Position numbers and translations under genes: made by a program. From Afipia sp. (GTDB lineage: Bacteria > Pseudomonadota > Alphaproteobacteria > Rhizobiales > Xanthobacteraceae), in assembly GCA_017308595.1 (NCBI GenBank), contig JAFKER010000013.1:62001-126000 (forward strand): a DNA stretch of 64,000 nt. The letters run 5' to 3'. This document shows, in pieces, positions 15,210 through 22,551 of this stretch. Position 1 is the stretch's first letter, and each line of letters opens with the position of its first letter. The notes beneath the pieces were generated by a model. That model was not told where the DNA came from. It saw nothing but the letters and a program-made list of their open reading frames with translations, and searched no databases.

Positions 15210-15986
15210 ATGAAACTTAAGCTGATTGCTGCCGCTCTTCTCGCGTCCACCTCCATCGCTGCCGCCGCCGACATGCCGGCGCGGACCTATACTAAGGCAC
15301 CGGTGGTTTCGCCCGCTTTCAACTGGACCGGATTTTATGTCGGTGTTCATGCCGGTTATGGCTGGGGCAACAGCAAAAGCGTAGCGACCAACGGTACTCT
15401 TCCGTTTCCCGCGGGATCGGTGACCTCTAACGATCTCGACGGATGGTTGGCTGGCGGGCAGCTGGGATATAACTACCAGTTTTCTCCGAATTGGTTGATC
15501 GGCATCGAAGGTGACATGGCGGGAACCGGAATCAAGGGGAGCACATCCGGGTTCAGCACCGTTGGTGGTTTTACGACAACGCGTTTTCAAACCTCCAACC
15601 TCGATGTGAACTGGCTCGCGACCGTTACCGGCCGACTGGGTTACGTTGCCGGGCCAGCGTTGCTCTACGTCAAGGGTGGTGTTGCTTTCGGCGAGTTTAG
15701 CGCCAACTCGAGAACGGTGAACCCTGCGGCTGGTAATGCTCTTATTGCCACCTCGAACGGTGGCGAAACCCGAACAGGCTGGACTGTCGGCGCGGGCGCG
15801 GAGTGGGCGTTCGCAGGCAATTGGTCGACGAAGGTCGAATACAACTACGTGGATTTTGGCACCGACTCCATTTCGCGGGATGTTACTTATTTTGTTGGTG
15901 CAGGACCGAATCCGCTTCTTCGTGATGCCAGCACTCACCTCCATCTCGTGAAGGTTGGTCTCAACTACCGGTTTGGTCCTTATTGA
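15210..15986 (+). CDS. Omp25/Omp31-like outer membrane beta-barrel protein
   Basis: 258 residues with signal peptide MKLKLIAAALLASTSIAAAA, followed by the family pattern: PARTYTKAPVVSPAFNWTGFYVGVHAGYGWG, QLGYNYQFSPNWLIGIEGD, VNWLATVTGRLGY, LLYVKGGVAFG, GWTVGAGAEWAF, KVEYNYVDFG and terminal LNYRFGPY. Length and ends are typical of the eight-stranded family. The post-signal motif (RTYTKAP) matches the one in the double-barrel protein (RPYTKAP), suggesting recent common descent. Transcribed alone, with its own terminator. Confidence 0.92.
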   Translation: MKLKLIAAALLASTSIAAAADMPARTYTKAPVVSPAFNWTGFYVGVHAGYGWGNSKSVATNGTLPFPAGSVTSNDLDGWLAGGQLGYNYQFSPNWLIGIEGDMAGTGIKGSTSGFSTVGGFTTTRFQTSNLDVNWLATVTGRLGYVAGPALLYVKGGVAFGEFSANSRTVNPAAGNALIATSNGGETRTGWTVGAGAEWAFAGNWSTKVEYNYVDFGTDSISRDVTYFVGAGPNPLLRDASTHLHLVKVGLNYRFGPY

Positions 15987-16011
15987 TCTTTGGACTTGCT
16001 TGATCTCTGAA

Positions 16012-16040
16012 AGCCCCGGTTACCCCGGGGCTTTTTGTTT
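16012..16040 (+). terminator. Intrinsic terminator after barrel gene 15210
   Basis: AGCCCCGG (16012-16019) pairs perfectly with CCGGGGCT (16025-16032) around TTACC, followed by TTTTTGTTTT. It starts 26 bases after the stop. Confidence 0.9.
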
Positions 16041-16304
16041 TCAAAGCAGATCTCGAGATCGATATGTATCCGAACCAGAGATCGTAGCCCGCGTGGATTG
16101 CTGCACGATCGGCGTGCCCGTCAGCCCGACAGTTCCTTTGCAGCTCAACGACTGCAATCACGATCGGCGAGCATTCGCCTGCAGGGGGCGTGATCTCACG
16201 CTTGCGGGCTTCGTGCGCAACATCGCTTGGGCGAATTGATCTGATCGAAAGAAACGTACCGACGACGGACATTTCTTTTCAGCCCGTCGGCTATGGCCAG
16301 CGGG
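16041..16304. other. Intergenic region, no supported gene
   Basis: A minus-strand frame (15961-16272) is open here but runs through the terminator at 16012-16040 and into the 3' end of the neighbouring barrel gene. It has no recognisable signal or domain, so I do not call it. Confidence 0.3.
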
Positions 16305-16457
16305 TTATTCAATCGTCCGCAAACGCTCTTCTAGATCAAGAATAAGCTGGGTGAAGCGAGCTACCGTGTCAGGATCGGTTGCGTCTTGCGATGCCTTGCG
16401 AGCTTCCTCCAGCTCTGTGAGCAAGGCTGCCCGCGTCTGTTCATCTGGTTGCGCCAT
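16305..16457 (-). CDS. Possible 50-residue acidic helical protein
   Basis: A short minus-strand frame from ATG 16457 to TAA 16305, beginning MAQPDEQTRAALL and ending LEERLRTIE. The composition is that of a real soluble helical protein: alternating Leu/Ala with Glu, Asp, Arg and Gln, and no Cys or Pro runs. The ribosome-binding site is weak. It stands alone between a barrel gene and tRNA-Arg. I recognise no family; it is called on composition only. Confidence 0.45.
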   Translation of the reverse strand: MAQPDEQTRAALLTELEEARKASQDATDPDTVARFTQLILDLEERLRTIE

Positions 16458-16776
16458 TGTCAACAATCCGCGCTGCGAGGCATTTCCAAACCTTCATGTC
16501 GCGTGATCGGCTTCGGCGCGGAGGAGGCCGTGCGCAATGATGGCTGGGGCTTTTCGGATCGAGGTTTTGCAACGTCAGGCACGGTCGATCTCCATTTGAT
16601 GCAGGGCAACGCGCGCTGCAGACGATCGTTCCGATGTTCAGCGTGAATGGACGCTGAACCGTCATGTTGCATCGACTCATCGGGGTCGATCGGGAAAGCC
16701 TAGTCCTCAAGGGTTTTACAGTACAGAACCCGACACGGATTCCCGGAGAGCAAAACACGCAGTGTCTTGAAAAGAC
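16458..16776. other. Intergenic region with one perfect inverted repeat
   Basis: No gene supported in these 319 bases. It contains a perfect inverted repeat, GTTCAGCGT (16636-16644) and ACGCTGAAC (16651-16659), with a GAATGG loop. It could form a stable hairpin, for example as part of the tRNA-Arg 3' trailer or a small RNA. Confidence 0.35.
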
Positions 16777-16853
16777 TGGCGATCCCGACAGGATTCGAAC
16801 CTGTAACCCGCGGAGTAGAAATCCGCTACTCTATCCAGTTGAGCTACGGGACC
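16777..16853 (-). tRNA. tRNA-Arg (anticodon UCU)
   Basis: On the minus strand the acceptor GGTCCCG pairs with CGGGATC (one G-T), followed by discriminator G and an encoded CCA (16779-16777). The anticodon stem GCGGA/TCCGC encloses TTTCTAC, giving TCT. D arm AGCTCAACTGGATAGAGT and T arm ACAGGTTCGAATCCTGT are intact. 77 nt with CCA. Confidence 0.95.
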
Positions 16854-17154
16854 GTTGGAGCCTCTCTTACCATCCCAGTGGTGAAAAAACCGCCCCGGTT
16901 TTTGGGAAAGTTTCGAACCAATCGAAGGCGGGGTGCGACAAACCGGCGAGGTAATATCGGGGGTCTGGTGCCATGGGCGTCTCCCGACCTAAAGTCCTGA
17001 TCTCGCCGGGTCAATGGTCCCGTGCAAAGTCGCGTTTTTACAGGGTCGCGGCTGTCGCGCGGAATTTTTTGAGCCGCTATCGGTACGACCATGAGTCTGT
17101 CACGATTCGCGCATTGTCTATGTTTCAAGGCGGCCGTTTTGATCGCTGCCGGCG
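16854..17154. other. Region between tRNA-Arg and the A2M leader palindromes
   Basis: About 300 bases holding the promoter side of tRNA-Arg (minus strand) and possibly the plus-strand promoter of the A2M gene. No integrase fragment or tRNA-end duplication was noticed, so there is no sign of an integrated element. A plus-strand frame (16973-17332) is open but Arg/Ser-rich and overlaps the palindromes, so it is not called. Confidence 0.35.
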
Positions 17155-17230
17155 GCGTGTGGTTATTCGCAAGGCCGCATCATTCTCGCGGCATACTCCG
17201 TATGCGGACTTGCGAATGAAAACCACACGC
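17155..17230. repeat. Large three-part palindrome upstream of the A2M gene (first of two)
   Basis: Left arm blocks GCGTGTGGTT (17155-17164), ATTCGCAAG (17165-17173) and CCGCAT (17175-17180). They pair with ATGCGG (17202-17207), CTTGCGAAT (17209-17217) and AACCACACGC (17221-17230). That is 25 paired bases interrupted by one G/A mismatch and a three-base bulge, with a 21-base loop. Confidence 0.7.
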
Positions 17231-17239
17231 GACCTGTAT

Positions 17240-17320
17240 TTTCCAGTGTCCTTTCGAACCCCAAGTTCGGTTCGGGGGACGCTGCAACCAAGCCGAACTT
17301 CGGGTTCGGGACACTGGGAG
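17240..17320. repeat. Second large palindrome, reaching the A2M ribosome-binding site
   Basis: CCAGTGTCC (17243-17251), CGAACCC (17255-17261) and AAGTTCGG (17263-17270) pair with CCGAACTT (17293-17300), GGGTTCG (17302-17308) and GGACACTGG (17309-17317). That is 24 paired bases with a TTT bulge and one C/C mismatch. The right foot merges into the ribosome-binding site GGGAG (17316-17320), eight bases before the ATG at 17329, and TTTT follows at 17321. Confidence 0.7.
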
Positions 17321-17328
17321 TTTTCATC

Positions 17329-20300
17329 ATGATTGGTCTGGTTCGCGCCCTCTCGGTTTGCGCCGCGCTGGCGTTCGGTCTGGTTTCAGCCCATGCCGCC
17401 GACAAGGCGTTCAAGCGGGATGATCTGGCGGATTCCGCCATCCGGCTCGAGGCCCAGATCAAGACCGAGGCCGGGATCATCAACAAGACCGCGGCCACGC
17501 TGAAGTCGGATACCGACGCGGCCTTCAAGCGGGGTGACCTGCGCGGCGTCCTGCAACTCCTCGGGCAGACGGCGGCCGTCGCCCCGGAGGACAGCGGCAA
17601 CTGGCTGCGGCTGGCCAAGACCATTTTCCAGATCCGCCCCACGGACAACCGCGAGCGGATTTTCTTCTACGAGCGGGCCTCCACCGCCGCCTATATCGCC
17701 TATCTGCGCGCCACCAATCCCAACGAAGAGGCCGACGCGCTCGCGGTTCTCGGCAATGCATTGTCGGAACGGAAGCTCTGGCGTCCGGCGCTCGATGCGC
17801 TGCGCCTGTCGCTCGACCAGAAGGAGGTCGCGGAGGTGCGCGGCCAGTATGAGAAGCTGCGCGACGAGAAGGGATTCCGGCTGCTCGATTACAGCGTGGA
17901 TTCGGATTCGGCGTCGCCGCGCGCCTGCTTCCAGTTCTCCGAAGAACTGCCCAAGCGTGCCGACTTCAATCCGTTCGTTGCACTTGCGGGAACCGACAGC
18001 CCCGCGCTGACCTCGGAAGAAAAGCAGCTTTGCGTCGAAGGCCTCAAGCACGGCGAGCGCTACACCATCAACCTGCGCGCCGGCATGCCCTCGACGGTGA
18101 AGGAAACTCTGCCGAAGTCGGCGGAGTTCAACATCTATGTCCGTGACCGCAAGCCGTTCGTGCGCTTCACCGGCCGCGCCTATGTGCTGCCGCGTACCGG
18201 CCAGAAGGGCATTCCGCTGGTGAGCGTCAACACGCCGTCGGTTTCGGTGAACATTTTCCGGATCGGCGACCGCAACCTGATCAATTCGGTGCTGGGCAGC
18301 GACTTCCAGCGCAGCCTCTCGAGCTACGAACTGTCGGACCTCGGCAGCGAGAAGGGCGTCAAGGTCTGGACCGGCGAGGTCGCCACCCAGCCGACCCTGA
18401 ATGCCGATGTGGTCACCGCATTCCCGATCGATCAGGCCGTGGGTGAGATGCAGCCCGGCGTCTATGTAATGACCGCTGCCGCCAAGGGACCGGGCTCGGC
18501 TGGCGACGACGATTCCAGTTCGCTCGCGACCCAGTGGTTCATCGTCTCGGATCTGGGCCTGACCGCCTATTCCGGCAATGACGGCGTGCATGTGTTCGTC
18601 AATTCGCTGGCCTCGACCGAGCCAACCGCGAATGCCGAAGTCCGGCTGGTCTCGCGCAGCAACGAAATTCTGGCGGCCCGCAAGACAGACAGCGCGGGTC
18701 ATGTGCTGTTCGAGGCAGGGCTGGCGCGGGGCGAGGGCGGCCTGTCGCCCGCTCTGTTGTCCGTCTCCGGCGACAAGGGCGATTATGCCTTCCTCAGCCT
18801 CAAGTCCAACGCGTTCGACCTGAGCGATCGCGGCGTCTCCGGACGGGTTGTTCCCGCAGGCCCGGATGCGTTCGTCTACACCGAGCGCGGCGTCTACCGC
18901 TCCGGCGAGACGGTCTACGTCACCGCGCTCTTGCGCGACGGCAAGGGCAACGGCGTCACCGGCACGCCGATGACGCTGGTGGTCGAGCGTCCGGACGGCG
19001 TGGAATTCCGCCGCTCCGTGGTGGCGGATCAGGGCGCGGGTGGCCGCAGCCTCACGCTGCCGCTGAACTCGGCAGTACCGACCGGCACCTGGCGGGTGCG
19101 CGCTTTCACCGATCCGAAGGCGCCTTCTGTCGGTGAAACCACCTTCATGGTCGAGGATTACATCGCTGACCGGATCGAATTCACCTTGAATTCCAAGGCG
19201 AAGCAGATCACGGCTGAACTTCCTGCAGAACTTGAAGTCGATGGCCGCTTTCTCTACGGCGCGCCGGCTTCGGGCCTGGCCCTTGAGGGCGACCTGCTGA
19301 TCGCAACGGCGACCGATCGTCCGGGCTATGCGGGCTACAAGTTCGGCGTTGCCGATGATGAAAGCACCAACAACGAACGCACGCCGCTGGAAAACCTTCC
19401 GGAGGCGGACGCCAACGGCAAGGCGACATTCAACGTCAGCCTGCCCAAACCGCCGTCCTCGCAGCGTCCTCAGGAAGCGCAGGTCTTCGTGCGCATGGTC
19501 GAGACGGGTGGCCGCGCGGTCGAGCGCAAGCTGACCATTCCGGTCGCGCCGGGCGATGACATGATCGGCGTGAAGCCGTTGTTTTCCGATCGCAATGTCG
19601 CGGAAGGCGACCCGGCCGGTTTCGACGTGGTCTATGTCACACCGGACGGCAAGCCGATGGCGCGTAGCGGCTTGCGCTACGAACTGCTGAAAATGGAGTC
19701 GCGTTATCAGTGGTACCGGCAGGGCTCGTCCTGGGATTATGAGCCGGTGAAATCCACCAAGCGCGTGGCGGATGGCGATGTCACCATTACCGCCGACAAG
19801 CCCGCGCGCATCACCGTCTCGCCGCAGCCGGGACGCTACCGGCTGGACGTGAAGTCGACCGATGTGGACGGCCCGATCACCTCGGTGCAGTTTGATGTCG
19901 GCTGGTATTCCGACGGCAGCGCCGATACGCCGGACCTTCTGGAAACCTCCATCGACAAGCCGGAATACAAGTCCGGCGACACCATGGTCGTGTCCGTGAA
20001 TGCGCGCACGGCAGGCAAGCTCACCATCAATGTGCTGGGCGACCGCCTGCTGACCACGCAGTCCGCCGACATCAAGGAAGGCCAGAACAAGGTCAACATC
20101 GCGGTTGGGAAAGACTGGGGCACGGGCGCTTATGTCGTCGCCACGCTGCGCCGTCCGCTGGATAGCGCTGCCCAGCGCATGCCGGGCCGGGCCATTGGCC
20201 TGAAATGGTTCGGCATCGACAAGGCCGAGCGCACGCTCAAGGTCTCGTTGTCGCCGCCCGCGCTCGTGCGTCCGGGCACGGCGCTCAAGCTGCCGGTGAA

Positions 20301-22551
20301 GATCGAAGGCCTCAGCCGCGGCGAGGACGCCAAGATCGTGGTCGCTGCCGTCGATGTCGGCATCCTGAACCTGACCAACTACAAGCCGCCCGCGCCGGAT
20401 GACTACTATCTCGGCCAGCGCCGCATGACGTCCGAAATCCGCGATCTCTACGGGCAACTGATCGACGGTATGCAGGGTACCCGCGGCCAGATCCGCACCG
20501 GCGGCGACGGCGCGGGGGCCGAACTGTCGGGCAGCCCTCCAACCCAGAAGCCGCTCGCGCTCTATTCGGGCATCGTTACGGTCGGCGCGGACGGCACGGC
20601 GAACATCTCCTTCGACATTCCGGAGTTTGCGGGCACCGCGCGCGTCATGGCCGTGGCCTGGACGGCCACGAAAGTCGGCCGCGCCAACACCGACGTGACC
20701 GTGCGCGATCCCGTGGTGCTGACGGCGACGCTACCGCGCTTCCTGCTCAGCGGCGACCGCGGCACCATGAACCTCGATCTCGACAACGTGGAAGGCGCCG
20801 CGGGTGATTACGTCATCAGCGTCAAGCCGTCGGGACCGCTCAAGATTACCGGCAATCCGGCGACCACCATGCGGCTGGCTGCCAAGCAGCGCAGCACGGT
20901 CGCACTCGCCATCGATGCGGCGGGCGGAGCAGGGGCGGCGGCCCTCGACGTGAACATCACGGGGCCGAACGGGCTGACGCTCGCGCGGCACTACGACCTC
21001 AACGTCAAACCCGCGACGCAAATTCTTGCGCGGCGCTCGGTTCGCACGCTGGCGAAGGGTGAGAGCCTGACGCTGACCAACGATATGTTCAGCGATCTGA
21101 TACAGGGCACCGGCGGTGTCCAACTATCCGTCGGCCTGTCCACAGCGCTGGATGCGGCGACGATCCTCAAGGCGCTGGACCGTTATCCGTTCGGCTGCTC
21201 CGAACAGATCACCAGCCGCGCCATGCCGCTGCTCTACGTCAACGATCTGGCGGCAGAGAACCATCTGGCGCTGGATGCCGGTGTCGATCAGCGCATCAAG
21301 GATGCCATTGACCGCTTGCTCGCACGGCAGGGTTCGAACGGCTCGTTCGGGCTCTGGTCGGCGGGCGGCGACGACGCCTGGCTCGATGCCTATGTCACCG
21401 ACTTCCTGACGCGGGCGCGTGAGAAAGGCTTCGCCGTGCCGGACGTGTTGTTCAGGACGGCGCTGGATCGTATCCGCAACTCGGTCGTCAACGCCGAGGA
21501 GCCGGAGAAGGACGGCGGCCGCGATCTCGCCTACGGCCTCTATGTGCTGGCGAAGAACGGCACCGCGCCGATCGGCGACCTGCGTTATCTGGCCGATACC
21601 AAACTGAACAATATCGCAACACCGATCGCCAAGGCGCAGCTCGCCGCGGCGCTGGCATTGGTCGGCGACCGGGCGCGTGCTGAACGCGTCTATGCGGCGG
21701 CGGTGAACAGCCTTGCGCCTAAGCCCGCGCTGGAGTTCGGCCGCATGGACTACGGCTCGTCGCTGCGCGATGCGGCGGCGTTGGTTTCGTTGTCCAGCGA
21801 AGGCAACGCGCCGAAGGCGACGATCAGCCTCGCGGTCGAACGGGTCGAAGCCGCACGCGGCCTGACGCCCTATACTTCGACGCAGGAGAATGCGTGGCTG
21901 GTTCTGGCGTCGCGCGCACTGGCCAAGGAGGCGAACAGCCTTGCGGTGACCGTCAACGGCGAAGCGGTAAAGCGTGCTGTCTATCGCAACTATCGCGGCG
22001 GCGACATCGCGGCAAAGCCCGTGACCATCACAAACACCGGCGATGCACCAGTGCAGGCGGTCGTCTCCGTGACCGGTGCGCCGATCACGCCGGAGCCTGC
22101 GGCGTCGAACGGCTTCAAGATCGAGCGCAACTTCTTCACGCTCGACGGCAAGCCAGCCGACGTGAGCAAGGCCAGGCAGAACGACCGCTTTGCCGTCGTA
22201 CTCAAGGTCACCGAAGCCAAGCCGGAGTTCGGCCGCATCATGGTGGTCGATTATCTCCCGGCGGGCCTTGAGATCGACAATCCGAAGCTGGTGTCGTCCG
22301 GCGATAGCGGAACGCTCGACTGGATCGAGGACGGCGAGGAGCCTGAGCACACCGAATTCCGCGATGACCGTTTCAGCGCGGCTATCGAACGCGAAGCCAA
22401 GGACGAAGCGGTGTTCACGGTCGCCTACATTGTGCGCGCGGTTTCGCCCGGCAAGTACGTGCTGCCGCAGGCTTATGTCGAGGACATGTACAATCCTTCG
22501 CGCTACGGCCGCACCGGCACCGGAACCGTCGAGGTGACGAAGGCAAAATGA
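17329..22551 (+). CDS. Bacterial alpha-2-macroglobulin family protein
   Basis: 1740 residues, the usual size of the long bacterial A2M type (E. coli YfhM-like). These periplasmic proteins are thought to trap foreign proteases through a reactive thioester and work beside PbpC. Signal peptide MIGLVRALSVCAALAFGL is cleaved near AHA-AD. MG-type beta domains follow (for example DAFVYTERGVYRSGETVYVTALLRD around 515-540), then the thioester motif Cys1290-Ser-Glu-Gln1293 in YPFGCSEQITSRAMPLLY, and a helical thioester domain (QGSNGSFGLWS, DAWLDAYVTDFLTRA). Unlike E. coli YfhM there is no lipobox: the only early Cys is preceded by LSV. It is therefore probably soluble. It overlaps pbpC by four bases (ATGA). 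Confidence 0.93.
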   Translation: MIGLVRALSVCAALAFGLVSAHAADKAFKRDDLADSAIRLEAQIKTEAGIINKTAATLKSDTDAAFKRGDLRGVLQLLGQTAAVAPEDSGNWLRLAKTIFQIRPTDNRERIFFYERASTAAYIAYLRATNPNEEADALAVLGNALSERKLWRPALDALRLSLDQKEVAEVRGQYEKLRDEKGFRLLDYSVDSDSASPRACFQFSEELPKRADFNPFVALAGTDSPALTSEEKQLCVEGLKHGERYTINLRAGMPSTVKETLPKSAEFNIYVRDRKPFVRFTGRAYVLPRTGQKGIPLVSVNTPSVSVNIFRIGDRNLINSVLGSDFQRSLSSYELSDLGSEKGVKVWTGEVATQPTLNADVVTAFPIDQAVGEMQPGVYVMTAAAKGPGSAGDDDSSSLATQWFIVSDLGLTAYSGNDGVHVFVNSLASTEPTANAEVRLVSRSNEILAARKTDSAGHVLFEAGLARGEGGLSPALLSVSGDKGDYAFLSLKSNAFDLSDRGVSGRVVPAGPDAFVYTERGVYRSGETVYVTALLRDGKGNGVTGTPMTLVVERPDGVEFRRSVVADQGAGGRSLTLPLNSAVPTGTWRVRAFTDPKAPSVGETTFMVEDYIADRIEFTLNSKAKQITAELPAELEVDGRFLYGAPASGLALEGDLLIATATDRPGYAGYKFGVADDESTNNERTPLENLPEADANGKATFNVSLPKPPSSQRPQEAQVFVRMVETGGRAVERKLTIPVAPGDDMIGVKPLFSDRNVAEGDPAGFDVVYVTPDGKPMARSGLRYELLKMESRYQWYRQGSSWDYEPVKSTKRVADGDVTITADKPARITVSPQPGRYRLDVKSTDVDGPITSVQFDVGWYSDGSADTPDLLETSIDKPEYKSGDTMVVSVNARTAGKLTINVLGDRLLTTQSADIKEGQNKVNIAVGKDWGTGAYVVATLRRPLDSAAQRMPGRAIGLKWFGIDKAERTLKVSLSPPALVRPGTALKLPVKIEGLSRGEDAKIVVAAVDVGILNLTNYKPPAPDDYYLGQRRMTSEIRDLYGQLIDGMQGTRGQIRTGGDGAGAELSGSPPTQKPLALYSGIVTVGADGTANISFDIPEFAGTARVMAVAWTATKVGRANTDVTVRDPVVLTATLPRFLLSGDRGTMNLDLDNVEGAAGDYVISVKPSGPLKITGNPATTMRLAAKQRSTVALAIDAAGGAGAAALDVNITGPNGLTLARHYDLNVKPATQILARRSVRTLAKGESLTLTNDMFSDLIQGTGGVQLSVGLSTALDAATILKALDRYPFGCSEQITSRAMPLLYVNDLAAENHLALDAGVDQRIKDAIDRLLARQGSNGSFGLWSAGGDDAWLDAYVTDFLTRAREKGFAVPDVLFRTALDRIRNSVVNAEEPEKDGGRDLAYGLYVLAKNGTAPIGDLRYLADTKLNNIATPIAKAQLAAALALVGDRARAERVYAAAVNSLAPKPALEFGRMDYGSSLRDAAALVSLSSEGNAPKATISLAVERVEAARGLTPYTSTQENAWLVLASRALAKEANSLAVTVNGEAVKRAVYRNYRGGDIAAKPVTITNTGDAPVQAVVSVTGAPITPEPAASNGFKIERNFFTLDGKPADVSKARQNDRFAVVLKVTEAKPEFGRIMVVDYLPAGLEIDNPKLVSSGDSGTLDWIEDGEEPEHTEFRDDRFSAAIEREAKDEAVFTVAYIVRAVSPGKYVLPQAYVEDMYNPSRYGRTGTGTVEVTKAK

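Noticed and set aside
15961-16272. 103-codon minus-strand frame after barrel gene 15210
   Set aside because: Runs through the barrel's terminator and into its 3' end; no recognisable features.
16777-17320. Integrated element at tRNA-Arg
   Set aside because: No integrase, no duplicated tRNA end and no change of gene content typical of an island was seen.
16973-17332. 119-codon plus-strand frame before A2M
   Set aside because: Covers both palindromes, overlaps the A2M start and is Arg/Ser-rich without pattern.
17386-20457. 1023-codon minus-strand frame
   Set aside because: Lies opposite the A2M gene and shows mirror-frame composition with no domain or signal.
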